Origin: Berberis thunbergii
Lineage: Eukaryota > Streptophyta > Magnoliopsida > Ranunculales > Berberidaceae
Assembly: GCA_003290165.1 (NCBI GenBank)
Contig: QNQO01010764.1
Location: 60,228-124,227, forward strand
Direction of reading: 5' to 3'
DNA length: 64,000 bases
The notes under the pieces were generated by a model. That model saw only the letters and a list, made by a program, of their open reading frames with translations, had not been told where the DNA came from and did not search any database. This document shows, in pieces, positions 1 to 10,199 of this stretch; within the stretch, counting starts at the first letter, position 1, and every line of letters begins with the position of its first letter. The translations under genes and the position numbers were made by a program.

Positions 1-260
1 AAAAACCCTTATATTTAGAAGCATGCCATCATATCAAAGAAATCTCAAACCTCAAGACATTTCCCAACTTTCAATTATAGCCATCTTTTATCTCAAATAT
101 TTAGTTTGTTCTAGTGAACAATGAAAATAAAACACCAATATGATTTGTAATATACATAGCATATTACCGTGTCATTGGCACTCCACATACACTTTTTCTA
201 CTAATTATCATGCACTAGAAACCCTCACCACCATCCCACCATTGCCCTTAATCAGTTTCT

Positions 261-291
<31 letters not shown>

Positions 292-514
292 GCATGTAAA
301 CTAATTTTTTTAGGTACAACCCTATTTTAAGGTAAAAATACTAATTTTGTTTGGAGTCAAACTTGGTTAAAAATGGAATCGATTGAATGTTCAGGGTCTT
401 TGTCTGAATATTCGTTAAAAAGTATATCCGTTTCTTTGAAAAATATTATACTTATAAATGAAAATAATAAAATACTTACATGTTTTAATTGTAAGATATT
501 TATTATAAAATTTT
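1..514. repeat. AT-rich tandem repeat, partial first unit
   Basis: The window opens inside a unit of a long tandem repeat that recurs at 1128-1661, 10200-14130, 16321-16656 and 29301-29704. Landmarks shared by all copies are a stretch like ctcaccaccatcccaccatt, a stretch like gaggtacaaccctatttt, and a stretch like acaactatgtagatagtta. No coding potential is visible. The unit is interrupted at 514 by a MITE. Confidence 0.85.
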
Positions 515-1127
515 GGGTTATTTCCCATTTGGTCCCCATTTATTTATATTTATTCCTGTTTGACCCCATTTGTTCTTGTATTCCAATCTAACACCCATGA
601 CCTTCAAATCAAGGGCGTTGACTAGCAAATTTCATCCAATATTTTTGAAAAGACAAACTTACCCCTATTTAATTAATTTTTTAACTCCTACGAACCCACT
701 CTTACTTTATTTGTAATTTCTTTCCTCATCTTCCCCTTCTCTTATCTTTTCTATTCCTTTCTCGATTTTATTCAATGCAGCCTAGAAATCATTTGTTCTA
801 ATATAGCAATCTCGAACTACTCAATCTTACTCAATTTAGAGAAAAAAAGACAGTGGAGATAGAGATTAAAAAAAGGGCACATAGGTGAAAGGGTGGGTTT
901 GTGTGTGTGTGTGTGGGGGGGGGGGAGGGAATTTAAAAAATAAAATAAAATAGTGGGGGATTGTGGAAAAAAAGAAAACAAAAATGTTTGATTTGGAAAA
1001 TTATGTGAGGGTAGATTTTTCAATTTATATTTTTTTAATGAAATTTGTTAGTCAACACCCTTAAACAGACGATCATGGGTGTTAGACTGGAATACAAGAA
1101 CAAATGGGGGCCAATGGGAAATAACCC
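515..1127. mobile_element. MULE-type MITE with long terminal inverted repeats
   Basis: The first roughly 130 bases and the last roughly 95 bases are imperfect inverted copies of each other, beginning gggttatttcccat and ending in its complement. Identical 9-bp flanks taaaatttt at 506-514 and 1128-1136 form a target-site duplication, the length typical of Mutator-like elements. The 613-bp element has no transposase. Its centre holds a (gt)n run followed by a g-tract at about 899-926. Removing it restores a continuous unit of the surrounding tandem repeat, which supports both boundaries. Confidence 0.85.
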
Positions 1128-1661
1128 TAAAATTTTCAGTGTTTGTATTGATCATTGGTTTTGTTTGAAATATTTTCAAAATTGGATTTCAATGATACAA
1201 AGTTTACCAAAATCCAACAACTATGTAGATAGTTACAATAATTTTCTATTAAATAAAAATAAAATAAAATATTTTCTTTGTTAATCACATGTACATTCCA
1301 TCTATTTTTATCACAATCTTTTTAAAAATTTTCCCTTTTAAATATTTTATATTTACAAATATGCCATCATAGTATAGGAATCTCAACCCTAAAAACATTT
1401 CTCAACTTTTAATCCTAGCCATATTTTATCTCAAATCTTTTGTTTGTCTCAGTCAATAATGAATAGTAAAACACCACTCTAAATTGTAATATAGATAACA
1501 TATTATCGGACCGTTGGCACTCCTACATACACTTTTTCTTCTACTTATTTTGCATTGGACACCCTCACCACTATCCCACCATTTCCCTTAATCAGTTCTA
1601 TAACAAAAATAAAGAAAAATAATAATATTGTAGCATGTAAACTAATTTTTTGAGGTACAAC
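1128..1661. repeat. AT-rich tandem repeat unit, interrupted by CACTA-A
   Basis: This continues the unit from before the MITE and includes the acaactatgtagatagtta landmark near 1219. It is broken at 1661, where CACTA-A starts, and resumes at 10203. Excising 1662-10202 gives a unit of about 716 bp, in line with intact neighbours. Confidence 0.85.
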
Positions 1662-1681
1662 CACTACACCAAAAACCCCCT

Positions 1682-2062
1682 TTAGCCACGCCGAGCTGGC
1701 CACGGTTCTAAACCGTTGCTTTATTTGCCACGGCCAAAAACCGTAGCTTTAACTACCAACGGCTTAAAACCGTGGTTAAAAAAAACATGGCCACGGCTTA
1801 GAACCGTTGGTATATTTGGAACGGTTAAAAACCGTGGAAATTAGTAGCAACGGCTCCAAACCGTGGGTATTATTCGCAACGGCTCAAAACCGTTGCAACA
1901 AAAAATTTAGCAACGGTTTTAAACCGTGGCTAAGTCTAGCAACGGCTCAATACCGTTGCAAAAAAAATTTTAGCAACGGTTTTAAACCGTGGCTAGATGT
2001 AGCAACAGCTCAAAACCGTGGCTAGACATAGCCACGGCTCAAAACCGTGGCTAAAACTGCCA
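1682..2062. repeat. Left subterminal repeat array of CACTA-A
   Basis: A dense series of about 20-25-bp motifs of the form (t)agcaacggttttaaaccgtgg occurs in both orientations, often as back-to-back palindromes. In En/Spm elements such arrays are binding sites for the small transposase subunit. The open frame across them (about 1807-2025) is a by-product of the repeat period and not a gene. Confidence 0.85.
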
Positions 2063-2088
2063 ACGATTTAAAACTAAAGACCCATCAC

Positions 2089-2118
2089 TTTCGCGCTTTC
2101 GAGGTTTCAGTTTCGCGC
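2089..2118 (+). promoter_or_regulatory. Two consensus E2F sites in captured CDT1 promoter
   Basis: TTTCGCGC occurs at 2089-2096 and again at 2111-2118, and a near-match TTTGGCGA follows at about 2121. The first two fit the plant E2F consensus WTTSSCSS. They lie about 200-225 bases upstream of the CDT1-like start codon at 2314. CDT1 is a known E2F-controlled replication gene, so the element appears to have taken part of its promoter as well as its exons. Function in the new location is inference. Confidence 0.6.
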
Positions 2119-2313
2119 GTTTTGGCGAAAAAATTTGGGGAAAACATATTCTCACTCTCTCCACGCCTCCTCTTCACAAGCACTACTGAAGGAAGAAAAA
2201 GGACTGAAGAAGGACTGAAGAAGGAGAGGACGAGAAGCAGAGAAGAAGAAGGGTGTGAGTTGTTCGCTTCTCTCTCTCTATTTTTCTGCAACTCATCTGA
2301 TCTCTCTCTCTCC

Positions 2314-3202
2314 ATGGAACCTAACAAGCCCACTCAATCAACCCCAATGAAGCCCTCATCATCGTCCTTCAGCCCCTTCAAGTCGAAGAAGATCCTCGGA
2401 TCGAGCCCCAAATCAGCCCCCTCATCAGATCCAAACACCCCACTGAAGGCGACGCCAACATCGCAGTTCCGCCAACGAACCAGAAGCAAAGTTCTTTCGG
2501 TGAGCCAAATCAGGAAGATCGCACAAGAACTCAACAGACCCAGTAAGAAAATCCCTTCAAATTCATCGTCTGATCCAGTCCCATCGACCCCGCTCAAGAA
2601 GAAGAAGAAATCCCTCGATGCGATCCAACTCCCCGAAAGGTAAGGTTTTTGGAGAAAAGATTTATGTTGGTTTTTAATTTGTAAACTCTTTACCTAGATC
2701 TGGGATTTTACCCATTTGGGTGTTTTTTTTTTTTTTTCATTTGTGGGGTTTAGGTTGGAAACACTAGCCAAGTTGTTCGATAACATGGTTTGCTCGATTC
2801 GGCTGCTTCGATTGAAAGGGACAATGTGCACTTTTCCTAACATTTGCAAGACAATGGAGTCCTTAACAGACAGGTAGTTTTACTATTAACTATTTTTGGG
2901 ATATTGTAGTTTTTAATGTAAATGTATTTGTTTTGGCTTCTTATAATTGATATTGTTTGTGGTCTAGGAGATTTTATTACAATCAATTAGCGCAAATGAA
3001 GTACATTTTACCGAAAGCAATTGTGCTGAAGAAAGAGCTTATGCGGGACGATGAAACCCTTTGTATGAGACCTCACCTTCAGGTTACTTTGGAAATTGAT
3101 GCAATAGAAAATGACGGGAATTTAAAAGAAGGAATCACTTATTCAAATGTGGGGAAAGTGTTTCGTGCTCGATTGTTGGATTTTACCAAAATCCATCCTG
3201 AG
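2314..3202 (+). pseudogene. CDT1: Captured CDT1 (replication licensing factor) 5' gene fragment
   Basis: Three exons with canonical gt/ag borders (2314-2639, 2754-2873, 2968-3202) splice into an uninterrupted 227-codon frame. The N-terminal 105 residues are Ser/Pro/Lys-rich and disordered. From about residue 107 the product matches the CDT1 central domain that binds geminin in animals and has a winged-helix fold: LPER..., SIRLLRLKGTMCTFPNI, SLTDRRFYYNQLAQMKYILP and VGKVFRARLLDFTKIHPE. CDT1 loads the MCM helicase during origin licensing in the nucleus. Here the C-terminal MCM-binding half is missing: reading past 3202 meets a stop five codons into the next intron. The start at 2314 follows a pyrimidine-rich 5' leader and E2F sites. 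The frame also stays open upstream to 2047, but that part lies in leader and subterminal repeat. It is a fragment inside CACTA-A, apparently undamaged by stops, so capture may be fairly recent or still transcribed. Confidence 0.8.
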
Positions 3203-5020
3203 GTAAATATTGTTTAATTTGAATATCACTACCTAAGTTGAATATCACTTAGGTACAGAAAGTGAGACCTGATCATAAGCTGTAGGTTGTGTTTGTACAT
3301 AATATCAGGTTCATGAGTTATGACCATCTCAATGTGGATTCATGTTAAGTACGTTTGGGTCTAAAATGAATTTTCCCCATGTTAGCTGGATATGTTATTG
3401 TGTGCTCTTGCTTCTATTGACATTAGAAATCGCTTGGATGTACTCATTGTAGTCTCCAATACTTCAGTGTTCGCAGCCGTCTATGAATGCTTTGTTGGAC
3501 ATGTGGTTTAAGAATTAGTGTTATGTTTGAGGTTGACATCTAAGGAAGATATAAATATCCTTGGAAATATAATTGTCAGAGACTTATGTATTGGAAATTA
3601 GTGTCTCAAGTTCAAGTTGAACTGATCTAGTGGGGATCATCTCTTTTGGTGAGCCTGTTAAGCTTAATTGTCTTTTATCACGTTTTGACCTTTATATTGT
3701 TTAGGAGAAATGCTTTGAGATGGTTCAGACACTAGAGTTTATTATTTTGCTCTGATCTGTTATGCTCGACACTCTATCAAAGCCTATGTGTTAGAATGGT
3801 CATTCTATATAGCAATTTTTTTTACTTAAATAATGTATATACTAGGCTTGAAGTTGCTGGTCCGAAACTTAAATAATTTTTTTTACTTAAATAATGTATA
3901 TACTAGGCTTGAAGTTACTTAAATAATTTATTTTGCTTCTTTTCTTGAATATGTTTCTGTTATTTTGTTAATTCCTTCTGCTTTATTTTCCCTTTGCATA
4001 GATAGCAATGGCATGATAGTGTGCTTGTTTGTAAAAGCCTTGGTTAACTACTTTTGTTAGTTCTACTTTATTTTTCCTTTTGCATGGGGCAATGGCAATC
4101 ATATTGTTTGTTTGCTGAAGACTTGGTCATCTCTGTTTCTCTTTATAAACTTCAGGGACAGTCTGCTTCATGTTAGCCATATCAAGTTTGAAGCATATGA
4201 AAGGTGAACTCTTGCACTTCCTGTATGTTTGTTTGTAAAGGCTAGGGCTAATTTACTGGATTCCTTGCATTGTTTTCATTTTTCTTTGTAATAATTGCAG
4301 AAATTGATGGTGGTGGGTTTGACCCCATAGAGTGGTACCATCTAAGAGCATACCATTTTACCCACTTACTCCTCTGAATTAGAACATCTAATTCAATTTT
4401 TCTTATTTTTATATCTATCAGAGTTACACCTACCGTTTAAGAATGCATTTTACATCTTAGTATCCTCATCTATGTTAGAACTATGCACTCCTTGGTTTGC
4501 TAATGTCCCTGAAACACCGAAGCAAGTCTCTAGACTTTTGATGTTCAATGTCCATGGTGTCTAAGCTTGTTATTTAAATACATCATCTGCTAAGAACATA
4601 CACTTGAAGTGTGCAACTTGAGTCCTAAAAAATCAAGTGTCATGCCTAGCACCCTTCAAAGATTTAACTTCATAATGTTTCATCATTTAGTTTGCTAATA
4701 TCTTATAGCATAGACTGCGTGTACTTGCCATTCACATTTTCTGTGTCCAAGTTCTTTGCTTTATCATGTTTCAAAAGCATCACATGCCATTTTCTTAAGT
4801 ACAACTGGCCATGCAACAAAGATTTTTCAATTTTTCAAAGGTTTCTATGTCCTATATATTTGAGGAGTTCATTTCTTTTTGCTTTCCTGTCCAACTTTTA
4901 TACATTTGACATTGCTTACTTTTCAGGGGACTCTTATTACTTCGATTGGACTGGTAGATTATGCCTCTTGGTTTGGATTTTATTGCTCGATTTGAGTAAA
5001 TGTTTCATCTGCTGTTTTAG
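3203..5020. other. Non-coding interior of CACTA-A
   Basis: This T-rich, intron-like DNA follows the third CDT1 exon. I see no exon I can support. A roughly 60-bp segment is tandemly duplicated at about 3817-3930 (ttttacttaaataatgtata appears twice, followed by the same actaggcttgaag stretch). Confidence 0.5.
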
Positions 5021-5277
5021 GTTTCAGCAAAACATGGACACATATAAGAATTTAATCATGCAGTCTATGTATGATAAACAACTGGACAGTGGAAGGGGTA
5101 CTCTTCTTCATTTGTGTGATGACGTTGTTCAACAAGAAGTGAGTACTATATAGAACAGACTACTGTTATTGTTAAGAACACAATTATCTAATTAAGATTA
5201 TTATGTAAAATTTTCAGGTCAAAGAGGTGATCATTGCCTATTATATTTTGATGGAACAGGGTAAAGCTACAAGAGAA
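5021..5277 (+). pseudogene. Captured gene fragment, probably DUF3754 family
   Basis: Two exons with canonical borders (5021-5138, donor gtgagt; 5218-5277, acceptor ttttcag, donor gtatga) join in frame. The product includes TYKNLIMQSMYDKQLDSGRG, LLHLCDDVVQQEVKEVII and AYYILMEQGKATRE. From memory this resembles the central part of plant DUF3754 membrane proteins of unknown role; a domain search would settle it. No start, no membrane segments and no further exons are recognisable, so this is a cargo fragment of CACTA-A in the same orientation as the CDT1 fragment. Confidence 0.5.
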
Positions 5278-6299
5278 GTATGAAACACTTTCTGAGCCCT
5301 GTTTTTTTTTTTTTTTTTTGGTCAGCAATACAAAGCAGCATGGGTTGAAAATTGATTAAATGCAAATACGAATTTGTAGCAGACAGTAGCTCATACGTGA
5401 ATAATAGAATGAATGTTATTACTTGTTCTGCGGAAAAAAAAAAGTGATCGTTTAGCTGATTTTGCTTCTTTTCAATTGCTGACAAGTCCCAGTTATAGAA
5501 AACAGATGAAACTATGGATCTTTTTAATCCGCAATCTGTCTCCACATAAATACCATTCTTCTTCTTTTTACAGCAAAGTCTTTCTACCCATTAAAAAGTC
5601 TTTGAAAATGACTCTCTTGTGAATTGTGATTGATTAAACAAATTTGGTTAAAAAAGAAACCACCAAGTCTATCTCTTTCTTGCAAGATTGAGATTGTAAA
5701 TTTTTGTGGTTTATATCGAAAATTAGAGGTTGGTTTTGTGTTTCATGTTTGTTTTGCATTACAGGTGATGTTGCAAATTTGGATCTAAAACATATTGGAA
5801 TCTTTGCAAGAAATGGAAAATGAGATTCTGGGTCTTGGATTCATTGATGAGTGAGGTATTTTTCTTTGTCAGGCTTTGCAGATTCTGATCCATGGTTTTT
5901 GATTTCATGTATTTTTAAATTGTGCATACTTCTTGTATTGTATTGCTGATGTCGTGTAGTTTATGACAGAAGGGAGAAACAAAGAGATTTTTTTCAAGTG
6001 TCACTGAAATACTTCTTGTATTTGGAGATCCCCTGCTTTGTGTATCAGTGGAGTGTGTTCGATCCGCTTGGACTGATGAAGATCAGAAGTAAGTCATTCC
6101 CTTAAACACCAACTTGTTGATTTCAATTGTTTATATGGGCTTGTTTTGTTTTGGTTGGTTTCTAATTATTGATTGAATTTTTACGTTGCAACATCTAGTT
6201 ATGCTGCTGTTTTACAGAGTTTATAAGATGCATCTTTTCATTCTATCTGTATGGACATAATTGCAATCTCAACAAGCAATTAGTCCTTCCATTGTCCTT

Positions 6300-6488
6300 C
6301 CATTGTTTGAAGAGAAAAATGCCAGCTGGTTTTCTTCTTCATTTTGGAACAAAGAAGGAAGAAAAACGTGGCTAGCCAAGCTCATTCATGTTAATGAGTT
6401 GAAGGATCAAGTATGCTCATTGTGGTTTGCTCCAGTTGGATCTGCCAGTGACTACCCCCTTTTGTCTAAATGGGTCATTTATGGAGAG
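6300..6488 (+). pseudogene. Captured exon of a calcineurin-like metallophosphoesterase membrane protein
   Basis: One exon is readable, ending at a gtattg donor. It encodes a segment with NASWFSSSFWNKEGRKTWL, AKLIHVNELKDQVCSLWFAP and VGSASDYPLLSKWVIYGE. I recall this segment in the N-terminal half of large plant membrane proteins whose C-terminal half carries a calcineurin-like phosphoesterase domain. The catalytic part is absent here, so no enzyme activity is expected. The left border of the exon is uncertain because I cannot fix the acceptor. It lies in CACTA-A between two other captured pieces in the same orientation. Confidence 0.55.
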
Positions 6489-7150
6489 GTATTGTTCAGT
6501 CTCCCTCTCATCTTATTAAACTGTTATGTTAGGTGTTCTTGGTGGTCATTATATCTGAGGTGTTTTTGTTCCAATCATTTGCATTCAAAGGATCGCCACT
6601 GAAGAAGTGCTTTGTAGACAATACAGGCAGCCACAGGTCTACTTTTGTCAAACCTCTTATCTTCCATGAGACACTTGATTAGTAACACAAAGTTTAGAAA
6701 GGTTAAAAAAGAATTCGGAAGACAGTCAATTCTGTATGGAGCAACAACTCTCTTCTCTAACTTAATTAAAAATAATCTTCCTTCTGCAACATAATGTATT
6801 TAGGGAATTCGCTACGAACTTGCTGCCTGTCATTTAGGGACTTCTGTTTTGTTATGGGAGTCACAACATGCTCCACTTCCTGTGAAAATATGTTATTGTT
6901 AGGTTTTCCTTTCACTTTAATATAGCAATATAACATAATCACAAGAAAGCACACACAAACTTGCATGATAAAAAATTACTTATGACTTTGTTTGAAGATT
7001 TCTTTTTGTGAGTATTGCACTTACTTCAGTTATTTTGGGCTTTTCTTCTGGTTGATGCCCATTCTCAAAGCTCTGTAACTTCAAAAAATGTCGGATATGC
7101 TTAAAATGGTTAAAATCAGATAACTTAATCTGAACTGTAATGTACAGTAC

Positions 7151-7265
7151 CTTTGTTACTGGTAGGGGCGTTGTTTCTGTAGCAACTATTTGTTGCACTA
7201 TTACTGGGGCCTGCTTCTGGAGTAACTCATTCTCTGACTCCAACTTTGCAATCTTGATTTTAAGG
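7151..7265 (-). pseudogene. Captured exon encoding a coiled-coil segment
   Basis: On the minus strand an exon lies between a ccag acceptor and a gtactg donor and is open for 38 codons. It contains LKIKIAKLESENELLQKQAP followed by a Val/Gln/Thr-rich stretch. The heptad-like start could come from a myosin XI tail or another long coiled-coil protein; I cannot tell which. Its orientation is opposite to the other CACTA-A cargo, so the element appears to have collected pieces in more than one event. Confidence 0.35.
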
Positions 7266-7840
7266 CTGGGAAAAAAAAATAGGAATGTTAGAAAAGAATT
7301 TGACTGGCTGGTTTCACCTTTTGTTAGTCCTCACTTATTGTTGTTCCTTCCCAAATGCAATTGCATTTCTTTTAGAAAAGCTAGGAATTTTACTTTTATT
7401 TGTTTTTTGGGGGTGGGGGGCATCAAGAATCCATTGTAAATGGTTGAAACGAGACAAACAAAACAGTGTACTTCCTGAGTTACCAACTCCAAGGAGGACA
7501 GTCAATAGAACAGCCAATGCAAAGGTAAGGAATGATATATATTTTGTCGCACATACTTCCAGGAAGCTAGTATCCATTCCTACAATGTGCTATGTCATGC
7601 TTCAATAATTTTCATAGCTGAATAAAATGTTCACTGCTCACTTGGCGAAAGGTGAGTATACTGGTACTAAATTGTGCTAAATTAGTTTAATTAGTAGCTG
7701 AATAAATTGTCCTCTGCTAGCCATGGAGAGTTTAATTGTTTTCGTAAAACTCACATGGTGCCATATATAGATTTGTGTTTTGCTCCTCATTTTGTCACCA
7801 ATTCAGCACTTTGTTTCCAATTCCTAATTAGATTTCGACA

Positions 7841-8227
7841 GGGTTATATAAATGCAGGCATTGCCTGTGAGAAGGAGAAAGCAGAACCTGATGCTAAGAC
7901 TCAGCTCAGAGTCTCTAAAGAAAGCACAATTGAGGGAAGTTATATGGCTCAGGTTGTTGATTCAGAGGATGGAGTTGCTTTCATCACTGGTGATGGTAAG
8001 ATTTCTGAACATCTTACTGATGGTAGGAAGGATGTACTCTTGAATAGTGATAAACCAACCTCCAAAGCCACAAACAACATAAAACCTCTAGTCACAAGCA
8101 TAGGGTCAGATTTATCTGCCTTGGGAGAATATGAGGAGTGCTTGGTTAATAATGAGCAGGAAAATGGTTGGATTGATGCAAAACTACCCAATAGAATGGC
8201 TAATTTTATAGTTATGTTAAAGGTATA
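7841..8227 (+). pseudogene. Captured fragment of unidentified gene
   Basis: About 125 codons are open after a possible acceptor (tcgacag or atgcag). The product is hydrophilic and acidic, with ACEKEKAEPDAKTQLRVSKE near the start and no motif I recognise. A further short open piece at about 7440-7525 (LPELPTPRRTVNRTANAK, followed by a gtaagg donor) may belong to the same or another cargo gene. Neither has a start codon that makes sense in context. Confidence 0.3.
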
Positions 8228-8239
8228 AGGTATAATGTA

Positions 8240-9590
8240 AAAGAAGAAATGGATTGATGAAGATGAAGGTAAAAGAAGAAGCGCTTAAGGTATGCAAAAT
8301 TGGTGCATATAATGTGATGAATCACAAGTCTGAGAGTGTTGTTGAGTTCATCTTCATATCCAGCTGTATGGGTTTACAAAAACAGTCTTGCCTCCTTGCT
8401 TAAGCCGTGTAGCTTAAGCTGAATCACATGAACATATTAGACAAAGAATGTTCTGTCTGAATCAAATTAGTTTGAAATATTTTCTTTGGTTTGCAGTTAA
8501 ATTTTTTATTCATTTTGATGAATTGATATGAAATTTTTTGAATTTTGAAGTTGTTACAAAGAAAGTAGAGATCCCTCCTACTCCCCGGTGTTTGAGATGG
8601 AACCATTGATAGAGTGCAATAAGAAGATAGAGAAGTAAGTAGCAATCAATCAATTGTGATTTGAAACAGATAAATCACAGGTCCTGATCGAATACCATGA
8701 AAATCTATAATTAGTGCTTTTCTTCTTGAGTTTTCTTCAGAAAATGAACTACTAGTATCATATCTATAATATTTTCATGTTTTGGTTTCTACAGAATTCT
8801 GTTTCATTGCTATAGCTAAATTGTTACAATGTACAACAGTGGTAGGCTATCACAATGCAAGTGGTACTCATGTATGTGAGTCTCCATGCTGAACATAAGC
8901 TTAGATCTTATCATTCATTGGAGTACTATTGTTTGTTTTCCTTCTTTCGCTTGCCAATTTTAAATTAATCTGAAGTGCAGGATGAGCACATAACCCTGTA
9001 TCCCCTACTATCTCTTCTGCATTTCCTTAATTACTGCATCAAAGGCTCTTGGGTTCCTATGTGCTTTATTAGGAAAGAAATTGTTCATTGAAATTATGAG
9101 TAAAAATGTTGAGGTACATACTTCAGTTGTGATCTTGCCCGATTTATTGCTCTTCTATTAAACAGTAAAGTGGCCTATGAGCTCAGTTTATTTAATAATC
9201 ACAAAGTTATCATATCCAAGATTACAGGAATACTGTTTATCCAAATTCCCATCTCTTTCTCCTATCTTCACATTCTCTTTAATGTACTATCAGAGCCTTG
9301 CATAATCAGTATACGATGCCTGGAGTGAGTTCAGTGGCTTTATGAACACTATCAGTTTATTGATCACAATTTTTATATTTTGATTGTTTGGTCCATTTTT
9401 TTTCATAGGGTCATGGCCCAATCCAAGTTAGATATGCCGATGGAGAACGAGAACGTCTTGGTAATTGCTTGTTCCTTAGATATGCCCAATCCAAGTTAAA
9501 TGCTTGTCAAAATCAAACTCACGGGGTATACACGTCGATTCATAAGGTTTGCATGATCCATGCCATCAGAGGTTTACATGGAAAACTTAT
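8240..9590. other. Non-coding interior of CACTA-A
   Basis: This is T-rich intron-like sequence. One short open stretch near 8548-8635 encodes SPVFEMEPLIECNKKIEK, just before a gt; I cannot assign it. Confidence 0.4.
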
Positions 9591-9592
9591 TG

Positions 9593-9658
9593 AGAAGGCT
9601 TGCTCAGAATAGAGAGGCAGCAAGGAAAAGCAAACTCAGAAAGAAGGTTTATTTGTAG
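9593..9658 (+). pseudogene. Captured TGA-type bZIP basic-region fragment
   Basis: Twenty-one codons read RRLAQNREAARKSKLRKKVY plus Leu and then a stop. The N-x7-R pattern with NREAARKSKLRKK is the DNA-contacting basic region of TGA (group D) bZIP transcription factors. The leucine zipper and the stem-specific C-terminal domain are absent. The upstream codons that normally precede it are out of frame, so it cannot make a working factor. It is the last recognisable cargo before the right subterminal repeats. Confidence 0.7.
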
Positions 9659-9892
9659 TGCATGTAGATAGATGATCAGTAGCCAATGATGAATTGTAAA
9701 TGTTGCTACTGTAATGAATTGCTTGAAAGCAATTGTTGGCATTTGCTGATCAGAGGTTGTAAATGCTATTTTTAAATTTAATAAAAAGTCATATTAAATT
9801 TTATTTATTTGATGCACGTGTTGAATTATACTTACCCATAAGATGTAATTAAAAGTCATTTGATAGCAAAAAAAAAAAAAAAAAAAATTACT

Positions 9893-10190
9893 ATTCACGG
9901 CTTAAAACCGTGGCTAAAAGTTTAGCAACGGTTTTAAGCCGTGGCAAGTCTGGCCACGGTTTTAAGCCGTTGCTAAACTTGCCACGGCTTAAAACCGTTG
10001 CTAAACTTTTAGCAACGGTTTATAACCGTGGCTAAAGCATCAACCGTCCTGAATATAAAACCGTTGCTAAAATTTTAGCAACGGTTTATAGCCGTTACAA
10101 AGGATTTCGCGACGCCCCTGTAGTCCACGGCTCTTAGCCGTGGCAATGGCTTACGCCCACGGTATAGAACCGTTGCTAATGGGGGTTTTT
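9893..10190. repeat. Right subterminal repeat array of CACTA-A
   Basis: This is the same cacggcttaaaaccgtggct-type motif as the left end, in alternating orientations, following an A-tract at 9868-9888. It runs to the terminal inverted repeat at 10181-10199. Confidence 0.85.
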
Positions 10191-10199
10191 GGTGTAGTG

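Larger units (their letters stand above)
1662..10199. mobile_element. CACTA-A: En/Spm (CACTA) transposon with captured gene fragments
   Basis: The element begins cactacaccaaaaaccccc and ends with the inverted copy gggggtttttggtgtagtg. The 3-bp duplication aac flanks it (1659-1661 and 10200-10202). The flanking tandem repeat is continuous when the element is removed. Just inside each end lie many short inverted copies of a motif like agccacggttttaaaccgt, the subterminal binding-site array expected of this superfamily. I found no transposase-21 or transposase-24 coding sequence in its 8.5 kb. The interior instead holds pieces of several unrelated plant genes with introns. It is therefore best read as a non-autonomous, gene-capturing (Pack-CACTA-like) element that would need transposase in trans. 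Confidence 0.92.

Noticed and set aside
1807..2025. 72-codon frame with internal repeats in CACTA-A
   Set aside because: The periodic translation comes from the subterminal binding-site repeats.
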